NCBI RefSeq assembly: GCF_003351025.1
Contig: NZ_QPCG01000001.1
Location: 937,949-1,001,948 of the forward strand
Direction: 5' to 3'
Length of the DNA: 64,000 nt
Origin: Mucilaginibacter endophyticus
GTDB lineage: Bacteria > Bacteroidota > Bacteroidia > Sphingobacteriales > Sphingobacteriaceae
Shown: piece by piece, positions 17,584 to 25,482 of the stretch
Position numbering within the stretch: position 1 is the first letter of the stretch
Layout of the letters: the number at the start of each line of letters is the position of its first letter
The notes under the pieces: generated by a model
Databases searched by the model: none
The model's input: only the letters and a program-made list of their open reading frames with translations
Told to the model about the DNA's origin: nothing
Made by a program: the position numbers and the translations under genes

Positions 17584-18249
17584 TTAATCCAGTCCAAGCC
17601 ACTTAACCAATCTCCAGCAACCATATACAAAAAATGGTGCCGCCAGCACATCAATAGTATAATGAATGTGCTGTATCAGCAACAACACTACTAATACTAT
17701 AGCGCAAATTAGCGCGATTAGTTTATCAACAGGTTTTTGCAGGTGCAGGTATACCAGCACCATGGTTGCTGTGTGTCCCGAGAAAAACAAGTCTTTAGTG
17801 ATAAACGTATGCCCGTAAAAAACGCTGGTACTCGGGTCAATAAGGGGCACAAGTCCAACCGGCGGATTAAGCTTTACCAGGCTTATGGTAATAAAACGGG
17901 CTATGCAAACAAGATTCAGCGTCCAGATGTAGCTGATGCATACTCTTGGGTTATATAATCCCCGCCACATCATGAGCAGGCCCATGCTCCAGATAAGTAT
18001 AAAAATCGGTACCGAAAGATCGTAAGATGGTAAATGAGCCAATACCCAATCGTTCAATACAACGCCATCTGTGCGGCGTTCAATGTACTTGAAAAATGAG
18101 GGTAGCAGGTTAATGATTGTAACTATGACAATAGTGGCGCTCAATAATTTAAGCTTGCTGGCCTTTGTATTGTACGCGCTTTGCCAAAGTTGTTTTATAT
18201 GGTAAATGGGAGCTAAATTCAATCTGTATTTTTTATAATAAGGCCGCAA
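17584..18249 (-). CDS. PAP2-superfamily membrane protein (sphingomyelin-synthase-like PAP2_C type)
   Basis: This 221-residue protein has about six transmembrane segments and the lipid-phosphatase/transferase motifs FFSGHTAT (about residues 155-162) and HIHYTIDVLAAP (about residues 193-204). Those C-terminal motifs match the PAP2_C group that includes sphingomyelin and ceramide phosphotransferases. Since Sphingobacteriaceae make sphingolipids, a role in sphingolipid head-group chemistry is plausible but not shown. It converges end to end with the gluconokinase gene, with no spacing. Confidence 0.78.
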   Translation of the reverse strand: MRPYYKKYRLNLAPIYHIKQLWQSAYNTKASKLKLLSATIVIVTIINLLPSFFKYIERRTDGVVLNDWVLAHLPSYDLSVPIFILIWSMGLLMMWRGLYNPRVCISYIWTLNLVCIARFITISLVKLNPPVGLVPLIDPSTSVFYGHTFITKDLFFSGHTATMVLVYLHLQKPVDKLIALICAIVLVVLLLIQHIHYTIDVLAAPFFVYGCWRLVKWLGLD

Positions 18250-18330
18250 AAATACGGTTTGCTGATTAATATTAAGTAATTGTCAGGTATTTGTTAATTT
18301 AAGAAGCTGCCGCAAGTATAATAAAATCAG

Positions 18331-18347
18331 ATGCAATTTTGTTGCAT
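18331..18347. promoter_or_regulatory. Candidate Fur/Zur-type operator upstream of merC-like gene
   Basis: ATGCAA-TTTTG-TTGCAT is a perfect 6-bp dyad with a 5-base centre. It ends 9 bases before the predicted -7 box of a unit that contains a Fur-family regulator gene, a typical operator position. Which metal or regulator is involved is not known. Confidence 0.55.
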
Positions 18348-18356
18348 TAACTTGTT

Positions 18357-18364
18357 TATATTTG
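18357..18364 (+). promoter_or_regulatory. Bacteroidota-type promoter -7 box (TAnnTTTG)
   Basis: TATATTTG matches the Bacteroidota vegetative consensus TAnnTTTG exactly. It ends four bases before the ATG at 18369, so the transcript would have almost no leader. TTG-rich sequence at 18338-18344 could serve as the -33 region, with spacing on the short side. Confidence 0.5.
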
Positions 18365-18368
18365 CGCC

Positions 18369-18785
18369 ATGGATTTTCAAAAGCTTTCGCCCCGGCTGGA
18401 TAATATTGGTATAACTGCGTCAACGCTTTGTGCCGTTCATTGCGCGGTGGTGCCTTTGGCGTTTACCAGTTTACCGCTGGTTGGTCTTGGTTTTTTGGCC
18501 AATGCCTGGGTAGAGTGGGGGATGATCATTTTTGCTTTAGCTATAGGTGTGTATTCTATAGGCTTGTCATACAAGCGTACACATCACCGCAGTTTACCTT
18601 TAGCTATGCTGGTAGTGGGCTTTGCTATCATTATGGGCGGCCACGGGCTTGCAGCAGGAAAAACTGAGGCGATGATTGTACCGTTTGGAGGCTTGCTGAT
18701 TGCTGCCGCGCACTATGTAAACTATAAGTATACCGGAGCCTGCAGCCATGATCATAAAACGTATAAACTTAAAAAAGTTGAATAA
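18369..18785 (+). CDS. MerC-domain inner-membrane protein
   Basis: A 138-residue protein with four hydrophobic segments and the MerC-type metal motif CAVHC (C21, H24, C25) in the first one. MerC proteins move mercury or other soft metals; in Bacteroidota such genes are often found without mer operons and beside Fur-family genes, pointing to zinc or copper handling. A His-rich end (CSHDHKTYKLKK) fits metal binding. The next gene starts within its stop codon (TAATG). An operator-like dyad lies upstream. Confidence 0.83.
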   Translation: MDFQKLSPRLDNIGITASTLCAVHCAVVPLAFTSLPLVGLGFLANAWVEWGMIIFALAIGVYSIGLSYKRTHHRSLPLAMLVVGFAIIMGGHGLAAGKTEAMIVPFGGLLIAAAHYVNYKYTGACSHDHKTYKLKKVE

Positions 18786-18934
18786 TGGACAAGCGCCACA
18801 GGAAATTCTTTTATGCATTTTTGATATTCAATTGCTTTTTGAGCCCGGCTTGCAATCATGAAAAGCATAACGTTTTGATATCTAAGCATCATACTAAGCC
18901 AATAAAAAATACCGTTATAAAAGCCGGCAACTAA
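18785..18934 (+). CDS. Small histidine-rich secreted/lipoprotein-like protein (49 aa)
   Basis: The ATG at 18785 overlaps the stop codon of the MerC gene by one base (TAATG), a strong sign of translational coupling. The 49-residue product has a basic start (MDKRHRK), a hydrophobic core (FFYAFLIFNCFLSPA), then C23 followed by a polar tail with several histidines (CNHEKH, SKHHTK). SPAC is an imperfect lipobox, so it may be a small lipoprotein or just a secreted or membrane peptide. Its neighbours (MerC, Fur family) suggest metal binding. It is too short for family assignment. Confidence 0.6.
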   Translation: MDKRHRKFFYAFLIFNCFLSPACNHEKHNVLISKHHTKPIKNTVIKAGN

Positions 18935-18999
18935 TAGCGTATATTATACGTACCATTATTAAATTAGCGGCCTTATAAAAATAAAGACCTGATTAATAC

Positions 19000-19446
19000 A
19001 TGACGCAAACCCGGGATATCCACCATTTTGAGCATTTGCTTGATAAGCATCACCTGAAAAAAACCGCGCCGCGATTGCGGGTTTTGTCGATGATGTCATC
19101 AAGGCATACGGCTACTTCCCAGCCCGATCTGGAAAGCCTGATGCATGATATCGATAGGGTTACCCTTTACCGGATCCTTAACGCTTTTGAAGAAAAGGGA
19201 ATTATCCACAAAGTATTTGATCTGGACGGGACGGCAAATTACGCGCTATGCTCATCAAACTGCAACGAGCATGATCATCATGACGAGCACCTGCATTTTA
19301 ATTGCACCCAGTGCAAAAATGTGTACTGCCTTAATGATCTTAATCTACCTGCTATCAATCTTCCGGCAGGATTTGAGCCCCATGGCTTTACTTTATATGC
19401 TCAGGGCCTGTGCCCCAAATGCAGTAAAAAGGCGGTTAAGAAATGA
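19000..19446 (+). CDS. Fur-family metal-responsive repressor (Zur-like)
   Basis: A 148-residue Fur-family regulator: an N-terminal winged helix (residues about 10-80, with DRVTLYRILNAFEEKGI), then a metal-binding half with HDHHDEHLHF (H91-H99) and two CxxC pairs (C102/C105 and C138/C141) for a structural zinc. The residues fit Zur as well as Fur; the MerC neighbour and histidine-rich peptide lean towards zinc. It starts 65 bases after the small peptide gene and overlaps the amidase start by 4 bases. The dyad at 18331-18347 is a candidate self-regulated operator. Confidence 0.85.
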   Translation: MTQTRDIHHFEHLLDKHHLKKTAPRLRVLSMMSSRHTATSQPDLESLMHDIDRVTLYRILNAFEEKGIIHKVFDLDGTANYALCSSNCNEHDHHDEHLHFNCTQCKNVYCLNDLNLPAINLPAGFEPHGFTLYAQGLCPKCSKKAVKK

Positions 19447-20255
19447 GATACACCGCTTTCCTGGGGATAACCATCCTGTTGTTTTTATTTCAAAGTTCAT
19501 TCGCGCAGCAAAAAGACACTATACCGGCCGCTATTTCAACATTTAAATTTAAAACGGTTGTTATTGATGCTGGGCATGGCGGTAAGGATGCCGGCGCTCG
19601 CGGCTCGCATTCGTTCGAGAAAAATGTAACGTTATCGATAGCGCTGAAACTCAAGGCAGCATTGGATACGGCCATCACCGATGTAAAATCTATCCTTACC
19701 CGTACCGATGATACTTTTATTCCGCTAAACCAGCGATCAGCTATTGCCAATCAAAATCATGGCAATTTGTTTATCTCCATTCACTGTAATTCATCGCCGG
19801 AGGGTACCGCCGCCCGTGCGCATAAGCAAAAAGGCGTACTCTTGCTGGTATATGGTTTCCATCGTCTTAAAGAACAGGAAGAGGCAGTGCGTGAAAACTC
19901 TTCTATTTTCCAGGAGAAGGATTATAAGCAAAATTATGAGAGCTATGACGAAAGTGATCCCTCCAATCTTATTATTCTTAATGCCTATATCCAAAAATAC
20001 CGCAAGCAAAGCATCCGTTTCGGCGATTTGCTTGACGACGAATTTACCGGGGTAGATGGGCGCGAGAGCAATGGCGTAAAGGAACAGGGTGTATTGGTGC
20101 TGGCCCACAGTGCTATGCCGGCTGTACTCATAGAAACAGGTTTTATCAATAATCCTGAAGAAGAAGAATATCTAAATTCGGACGAGGGACAGCATGAAAT
20201 TGTAATGTCGATCATCCGGGCGCTTCGTAATTACAGGAAAGCGATAGGATCATAA
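19443..20255 (+). CDS. N-acetylmuramoyl-L-alanine amidase (Amidase_3), secreted
   Basis: The ATG at 19443 overlaps the Fur stop codon (ATGA). The 270-residue protein has a signal peptide (residues 1-21, ending SFAQ) and an Amidase_3 catalytic domain: VVIDAGHGGKDAGA with zinc-ligand histidine, the glutamate region in SFEKNVTL, ISIHCNS with the second histidine, and the C-terminal VLIETGFINNPEEE with the catalytic glutamate. It cuts the bond between muramic acid and the peptide stem in peptidoglycan. No LysM or SPOR domain is visible. Coupling to a metal regulator may be coincidental, although the enzyme needs zinc. Confidence 0.9.
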   Translation: MRYTAFLGITILLFLFQSSFAQQKDTIPAAISTFKFKTVVIDAGHGGKDAGARGSHSFEKNVTLSIALKLKAALDTAITDVKSILTRTDDTFIPLNQRSAIANQNHGNLFISIHCNSSPEGTAARAHKQKGVLLLVYGFHRLKEQEEAVRENSSIFQEKDYKQNYESYDESDPSNLIILNAYIQKYRKQSIRFGDLLDDEFTGVDGRESNGVKEQGVLVLAHSAMPAVLIETGFINNPEEEEYLNSDEGQHEIVMSIIRALRNYRKAIGS

Positions 20256-20272
20256 GTATACCGTTTTATTAA

Positions 20273-20341
20273 TGTAGAGACGCATCACATTCGTCTCCTA
20301 TACCGTACCTGTCTGTAAGACGCATGTAACGTGTCTCTACA
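20273..20341. repeat. Imperfect palindromic repeat (TGTAGAGACGC type)
   Basis: TGTAGAGACGC at the left end and GTGTCTCTACA at the right end pair with one mismatch; the inner GACGCAT and related segments are also partly symmetric. It is a small intergenic palindrome between the amidase and GH20 genes. Confidence 0.6.
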
Positions 20342-20412
20342 AAAAACGTTTTAACGAGATTCTTCCCTTTCCATCATCAAAAAAAGTATATTCGGTTTTA
20401 CATTTACTTTTG

Positions 20413-22725
20413 ATGATCAGTTATAACTTACCCTTGCGCAAACCCATAAAAATCGTTGCTCTAATTCTGTTGTGTATCGGCTTCGCCTTGCCAGGTAAAG
20501 CGCAGACCGGAACACAGGGCATTATACCGCAGCCTGTCAAAATAAAAAGTGACAACACAACCTATGTATTCCCCCGGGAATTTAAAATTGGTTTAGGGCC
20601 AGGCATAAATGCAAATAACGTTACCTTTTTCAGGGATTATATACGTTTGGTAAGAGATATTCATGAGAATACGCCATTTGTAAATCACAAGATGGCCGCA
20701 TCAAATTTGTGGCTTCAGCTCAATCCGAAACGCGTTAGCCAATCTGAAGGATATACCTTAGAGGTTAAACCTCATAGAATAACCATCACCGGGCATGACG
20801 AGGCCGGTGTTTTTTATGGCTTGCAATCGCTTATTCAATTATTGGATATCAGTAAAGATAAAATAACAGTTAAAGGCTATTCCATTACCGATTACCCCCG
20901 TTTCGCCTACCGCGGTATGCACCTTGATGTAAGCCGCCATTTTTTCGATCCTCAGACCATAAAAAAATGGATAGACCTGCTGGCATTGTACAAGATCAAT
21001 ACTTTCCATTGGCACCTCACTGATGATCAGGGCTGGCGCATCGAAATAAAAAAATATCCTTTGCTGCAAAGTGTTTCGGCTTACCGCGATGAAACTATCA
21101 TTGGTCATAAAAAAGATAGTCCGCACAGGTTTGATGGTAAGCGCTATGGCGGCTACTATACACAGGACGAAGTAAAAGATATTGTTAAATACGCCACACA
21201 AAGACATATCACCGTGATCCCGGAAATTGAAATGCCGGGCCATGCATTAGCAGCACTGGCCGCTTACCCACAATTGGGCTGTACCGGCGGACCGTATAAA
21301 GCCGCCACTTATTGGGGGATTTTTGATGATGTGTATTGTGCCGGTAATGATGAAACTTTTACTTTTTTACAAAAAGTAATGGATGAGGTGTTGCCCCTGT
21401 TCCCCTCAAAATACATCCATATTGGCGGCGATGAATGCCCTAAAACCAAATGGAAAGCCTGCCCTAAATGTCAAAAACGTATTAAGGACGAACACCTGAA
21501 GGATGAAAAGGAACTGCAAAGCTATTTCATCGGCCGTATGGAAAAATACCTGAACAGTAAAGGCAGGCAAATCATAGGCTGGGACGAGATATTGGAGGGC
21601 GGACTTACACCCGGCGCAACCGTAATGAGCTGGACGGGTGAGGAGGGTGGTATAGCCGCAGCCAAACAACATCATGAAGCCATCATGACGCCCGAAAAAT
21701 ACGTGTACCTGGACTATTACCAGTCGCTTTATGCTGCCGAGCCATTAGCGGGTGGCGGTTATACACCCTTAAGCAAAGTATATAATTACGAACCGATAAC
21801 CAGTGAGCTCAGTGGTGAGGAAGCCCAATATATCAAAGGCGTACAAGCCAATACCTGGAGCGAGTACATGGCCAGTCCGGCACAGGCCGAGCGGCAGTTA
21901 TTTCCGCGGATGCTGGCTTTGGCCGAAGTAGCCTGGAGCTCTAAGGAAAACAAAAACTATGATGACTTTTTAAAACGACTGAGGTATCATCAACCGTTAC
22001 TCAATCTGAATATAAATGCTGCCGAGGTATTTGACGAGATCACCGATTCTGTTACCGAAACAGCAGATCACCTGGTAGCCTTAAATCTCCATACCACCTT
22101 ACCAGGTGCCAAAATATTTTATACTACAGATGGCACCGAACTTGGGGTGAATGCCAAAGAGTACAACGGCCCCATCACTGTTGCTTCAACCGGAGCGATC
22201 AAGGCTGCAGTCTTTATGAAGGATAAACAGGTTGGGCGCGTTTATGAAAAATCGTTTACTATTCATCAGGCCATTGGCAAAACGGTAACACTTAAAAACC
22301 AGCCGCAGGGGGGCTATAATCCCGGCAATACATTTGGTTTGGTAAACGGTGTTTTCGGCAGTAAGCTTTATAATGATGGACAGTGGTACGGCTTCAGTGG
22401 GGATGATCTGGAAGCCGTTGTTGATTTGGGCTCAGCGCAAAGCGTATCGAAATTGGGAATCAATATATTAAAATACCACTGGCAAAAAATGTGGGAACCA
22501 ACGCTGCTAACCTTTGAGGTATCGGCAGATGGTACTAACTACACCGAGGTTTACCGGCAAACAGATTTTCCGGATAATAGCGTCAACGCGGTAAGGGCAA
22601 ACATAAAAACGCAGCAGGCACGTTACATCAGGGTAAAAGCAACAAACAAAGGCATTATCCCGCCAGGAGAATACATTCCGGGCGCTAAGGCATGGTTGAT
22701 GGTGGATGAGATAATTGTTCAATAA
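20413..22725 (+). CDS. Secreted GH20 beta-N-acetylhexosaminidase with C-terminal discoidin-like domain
   Basis: The start is ATG 20413 rather than the TTG codon just before it. The 770-residue protein has a signal peptide (about residues 1-31, ending GKAQ), a GH20b N-terminal domain, and a GH20 catalytic barrel with FHWHLTDDQGWR and the catalytic pair D340-E341 in HIGGDECPK. After the barrel, residues about 545-620 look like a chitobiase-type C-terminal domain, and residues about 625-770 like an F5/8-type (discoidin, CBM32) sugar-binding domain. It would release terminal GlcNAc or GalNAc. It stands alone, far from the SusCD locus that carries the second GH20. Confidence 0.9.
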   Translation: MISYNLPLRKPIKIVALILLCIGFALPGKAQTGTQGIIPQPVKIKSDNTTYVFPREFKIGLGPGINANNVTFFRDYIRLVRDIHENTPFVNHKMAASNLWLQLNPKRVSQSEGYTLEVKPHRITITGHDEAGVFYGLQSLIQLLDISKDKITVKGYSITDYPRFAYRGMHLDVSRHFFDPQTIKKWIDLLALYKINTFHWHLTDDQGWRIEIKKYPLLQSVSAYRDETIIGHKKDSPHRFDGKRYGGYYTQDEVKDIVKYATQRHITVIPEIEMPGHALAALAAYPQLGCTGGPYKAATYWGIFDDVYCAGNDETFTFLQKVMDEVLPLFPSKYIHIGGDECPKTKWKACPKCQKRIKDEHLKDEKELQSYFIGRMEKYLNSKGRQIIGWDEILEGGLTPGATVMSWTGEEGGIAAAKQHHEAIMTPEKYVYLDYYQSLYAAEPLAGGGYTPLSKVYNYEPITSELSGEEAQYIKGVQANTWSEYMASPAQAERQLFPRMLALAEVAWSSKENKNYDDFLKRLRYHQPLLNLNINAAEVFDEITDSVTETADHLVALNLHTTLPGAKIFYTTDGTELGVNAKEYNGPITVASTGAIKAAVFMKDKQVGRVYEKSFTIHQAIGKTVTLKNQPQGGYNPGNTFGLVNGVFGSKLYNDGQWYGFSGDDLEAVVDLGSAQSVSKLGINILKYHWQKMWEPTLLTFEVSADGTNYTEVYRQTDFPDNSVNAVRANIKTQQARYIRVKATNKGIIPPGEYIPGAKAWLMVDEIIVQ

Positions 22726-22740
22726 GGAACCATGATTTTT

Positions 22741-22831
22741 GTCTGAACTCGAATTTATCGAATTAGGGGAATTTATTGAATTTGCTAAGCATTCTTTCCA
22801 TTCTTTAAATTCGATAAATTCGAGTTCAGAC
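22741..22831. repeat. Long palindromic repeat, family C copy 2
   Basis: The arms at 22741-22764 and 22808-22831 are a perfect 24-bp inverted repeat beginning GTCTGAACTCG and ending CGAGTTCAGAC, with 43 bases between. It shares the TGTCTGAA end and the CGAATTTATCGAATT core with 15922-16058. An 80-codon open frame starting at 22739 is merely read through it. Confidence 0.85.
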
Positions 22832-22977
22832 AGAATTCTTAATCAGCGTAATCAACGAAATCACCCTAATCAGCGGTTATTTTTTTATATTTTTATACCA
22901 AACACTAATGCCTGCGTTATGTTGAGTAAAAAGTTTTTAATATTTGTCACGAATACTCATTCCCCAAGTATAACTCA

Positions 22978-24408
22978 ATGAGCAAAGTATTTACTATTAC
23001 CGAAGGTTTGGAAAACATGGGGGCTTTACGAACGGGCGGTCAGGGCTCTGTTTATAAAGGTCGCCGTTATGGGCCTATAATTACCGCGGTAAAACTCCTG
23101 CCAACACCTATTCATACCGAAAGTACCGACGATAAAAATTTTCGTAATTTCCAGAATGAGGTCGAAAAATTAAAAAAGGTAAACGAAGAGCCTAACCCCA
23201 ATGTGGTTAAGATCCTTAATTCGGGTATTACCGAAAGCGGTTCGTTCCCGTTTATCGAAATGGAATATATTGATGGTCCCGATCTGGAAGATTTGTTGAA
23301 ACCTCCTCATGAGGCCATCTTCAATATTAAAGAGATCATTAAACTGGCCGATCAGCTGGCAAACGCTTTATCGCACTGCCACAAGGTTTCGGTAAAGCAT
23401 GGAGATATCAAAAGCAATAACGTAAAATTCAACGTACACACCGGTAACTATGTGCTGCTTGATTTTGGCCTTTCTGCTATGTCTGATGATCAGCGCCGTA
23501 CCAGTATTCGTCATGCCGGGGCTATTGAATTTATGGCCCCCGAACAAAACGAGGGCTTGATGTATTTCCAAACTGATGTGTACAGCTACGGTATTATCCT
23601 GTATGAATTGATAGGTGGCCAGGTGCCTTTCCCGTTAAAAGATAATGGCGAAACTGCCCGTACCGCGGTGATGCTGGCCCACATGGAGGCAGAAGTTCCT
23701 GATGTAATGGAATTGCGTCGCAAAAACCTGCCCGAAAGCTGGTCGGAAGAACAAAAGGAAATGCAAATGCAGGTTCCGGCCTGGTTATTAAAGGTAGTTG
23801 CAAAATGTTTGCAAAAGGATGTTAGTAACAGGTATGCCAATGGCATCGAGCTTCAGGAAGCTTTAATGCAGGGTAGCATCGGCGCTATCAGTCCAACTCA
23901 TCCTGATGAATCATGGAATACCGAGGTTTTATTAAAGGAGAACGAACGTTTACAAGGCCTTGTTTTATATTACCAGGAAAACGAAAACAAACAACCGGCA
24001 CCAGTAATTAACAATACGCCGGTTGATAATAAAGCTGTGCGAATGTCAAAGCCTATCTTTGTTTTGTTCATGATACTGCTTTGCGGTTTTACCGTGTTTT
24101 CGGCAGTGGTGATGGATAAGTTTGGTGGCCGCATTTATCATGGTGTGGTGAACAGGTTGTTTAAACCTTCAAAAAAACAGACCGACTCAGCTGCAAATAA
24201 TAAAACTATTTTGCCCGAAAAGAAAGACTCTGTTGCGCAGGAACCTAAAGCAAATGATTTTAGGGATGAAAGCAATATCCCGCCCGAAGTGGATTCAACT
24301 GCCGATTCGATATTGCGCAATATTCAGCGTGCAAAACAACAAAAACAGGATACCCAGTTTTACCGCGACAGCGTGAAAAGAGCGGATACTTCTAACTTAA
24401 ATTTTTAA
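22978..24408 (+). CDS. Hanks-type serine/threonine protein kinase, membrane anchored
   Basis: A 476-residue protein with a full eukaryotic-like kinase domain (residues about 12-300): glycine loop RTGGQGSVYKG, K39 in TAVKLL, E62, HGDIKSNN with catalytic D143 and N148, DFG at 162-164, and APE at 187-189. The catalytic loop is HGD instead of HRD, so it is a non-RD kinase. A transmembrane segment (about 359-378) leads to a short, charged extracytoplasmic tail without PASTA repeats. It heads a tightly packed operon with a PP2C phosphatase, an FHA protein and a SEDS-PBP fusion, so control of cell-wall synthesis is the likely role. Confidence 0.88.
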   Translation: MSKVFTITEGLENMGALRTGGQGSVYKGRRYGPIITAVKLLPTPIHTESTDDKNFRNFQNEVEKLKKVNEEPNPNVVKILNSGITESGSFPFIEMEYIDGPDLEDLLKPPHEAIFNIKEIIKLADQLANALSHCHKVSVKHGDIKSNNVKFNVHTGNYVLLDFGLSAMSDDQRRTSIRHAGAIEFMAPEQNEGLMYFQTDVYSYGIILYELIGGQVPFPLKDNGETARTAVMLAHMEAEVPDVMELRRKNLPESWSEEQKEMQMQVPAWLLKVVAKCLQKDVSNRYANGIELQEALMQGSIGAISPTHPDESWNTEVLLKENERLQGLVLYYQENENKQPAPVINNTPVDNKAVRMSKPIFVLFMILLCGFTVFSAVVMDKFGGRIYHGVVNRLFKPSKKQTDSAANNKTILPEKKDSVAQEPKANDFRDESNIPPEVDSTADSILRNIQRAKQQKQDTQFYRDSVKRADTSNLNF

Positions 24409-24426
24409 TGATTTAGCAAATACAGC

Positions 24427-25392
24427 ATGGAACCTAAATCAACTTTTTGGAAACGAATTGGCCTGCAGGACTGGTTTTTGCCCAACGGAAAACCAGTAAA
24501 TGAAGAGGCCGTTAAAATAAAAGCCCTCACGCCCGATGACGTGTATATGTACATCATCGAAAAGTTCAAGGAGTCAATCAAACAGCTATCTTTTGCCGAT
24601 AGGGTAGTTTTTTACCATGAGTTTATCATCAGCTTTAATGAGGAAGACTACCAGGATTTTGTGAATAACAGATCGGGCCTGTTCGGTATTATTGTTAACG
24701 AGTCGGTAAAGAAGTTTTATGAGCTGCTGCGCGAATACCAGGAAGTAGGCAAAAAGGTAGAACCTTCAAGTTCAAAATGGGTATTCAGGCTGGTATCCCA
24801 TCCCGATTACAAACGTGGCGATAAAGGCTTTATAGGCAAGCTACTGCCTGGCACAAGCAATAAAAAAGAAGAAAATCTGCGGGTTACTTTCATTCCCCGC
24901 CAAACAGGTGTTGCCCAAACGCTTGATATCAGCAACGATGTTTTAAAAGGCTTCACTTATTACAGCGAGGGCTATTACGAATTGCCTTACGCTAACGATC
25001 TGCATTATAACGAAAAAGAGGTAAGCAAGCCCGGAACCAAGGTGCTGGCCCGTTTGGAAACTATTATGCCCGATAAGCAATTTGTTGGCCGCAAGGTAGA
25101 ATACCTGGTAAAGGACGACGATATCGTAGTATCCGGCGAGGACGAGGAAAGGGACGAACAGGCGGTATTCAAAGTGCCGTCTGAATGGGTAAATACGCCG
25201 CACCTCCGCATCAGGCTAAATAAAGCCGATGGTAAGTTTTACCTGGCATCATTTGGTGAACGTACGCTGATCAATGAATTGGAGGTAGCCGGGAGCGATG
25301 TAAACTCGCCGCAATGGGTGGAGCTGCCGTTCAACTCCAGGATCTTGCTTAACGGTATAGTAGGTATCAACATATTTAAACCCGAACCATAA
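24427..25392 (+). CDS. Uncharacterised protein of the kinase/phosphatase/SEDS-PBP cluster
   Basis: I do not recognise this 321-residue protein. It has no signal peptide or membrane segment, so it is cytoplasmic. Residues 1-110 are predicted helical with many charged residues (EEAVKIKALTPDDVYMYI, FYELLREYQEVGKK). Residues about 115-320 look beta-rich and resemble two small beta-sandwich segments; the end (FNSRILLNGIVGINIFKP) is like the last strands of an FHA domain, but the GR, SxxH and NG signature residues of classical FHA are not clear. It begins 18 bases after the kinase gene, and its stop overlaps the start of a microprotein gene. It may be an adaptor or substrate of the kinase. Confidence 0.75.
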   Translation: MEPKSTFWKRIGLQDWFLPNGKPVNEEAVKIKALTPDDVYMYIIEKFKESIKQLSFADRVVFYHEFIISFNEEDYQDFVNNRSGLFGIIVNESVKKFYELLREYQEVGKKVEPSSSKWVFRLVSHPDYKRGDKGFIGKLLPGTSNKKEENLRVTFIPRQTGVAQTLDISNDVLKGFTYYSEGYYELPYANDLHYNEKEVSKPGTKVLARLETIMPDKQFVGRKVEYLVKDDDIVVSGEDEERDEQAVFKVPSEWVNTPHLRIRLNKADGKFYLASFGERTLINELEVAGSDVNSPQWVELPFNSRILLNGIVGINIFKPEP

Positions 25393-25478
25393 TGTCACAA
25401 ATATTATCAATAGGGCTGCTGGCTGTATGTGTGCTGTTATTGGTAGCTCATTTTATCGACATAAAAAAATCCAGTTAA
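25392..25478 (+). CDS. 28-residue single-pass membrane microprotein
   Basis: The ATG at 25392 overlaps the previous stop (TAATG), and the stop codon at 25476-25478 is four bases before the PP2C start. The product is one hydrophobic helix (ILSIGLLAVCVLLLVAHF) with a short basic tail (DIKKSS), so it should be an inner-membrane peptide. Exact stop-start coupling on the left and minimal spacing on the right argue that it is a real gene in the operon rather than a gap. It could assist the membrane kinase, phosphatase or SEDS-PBP protein. Confidence 0.62.
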   Translation: MSQILSIGLLAVCVLLLVAHFIDIKKSS

Positions 25479-25482
25479 AACC

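Noticed and set aside
20405..20412. TACTTTTG as the promoter of the GH20 gene
   Set aside because: It matches TAnnTTTG but lies directly against the ATG, so transcription would start inside the coding region; probably chance.
22739..22981. 80-codon open frame upstream of the kinase gene
   Set aside because: It starts with a non-ATG codon in a perfect palindrome and reads through repeat and promoter sequence into the kinase start.
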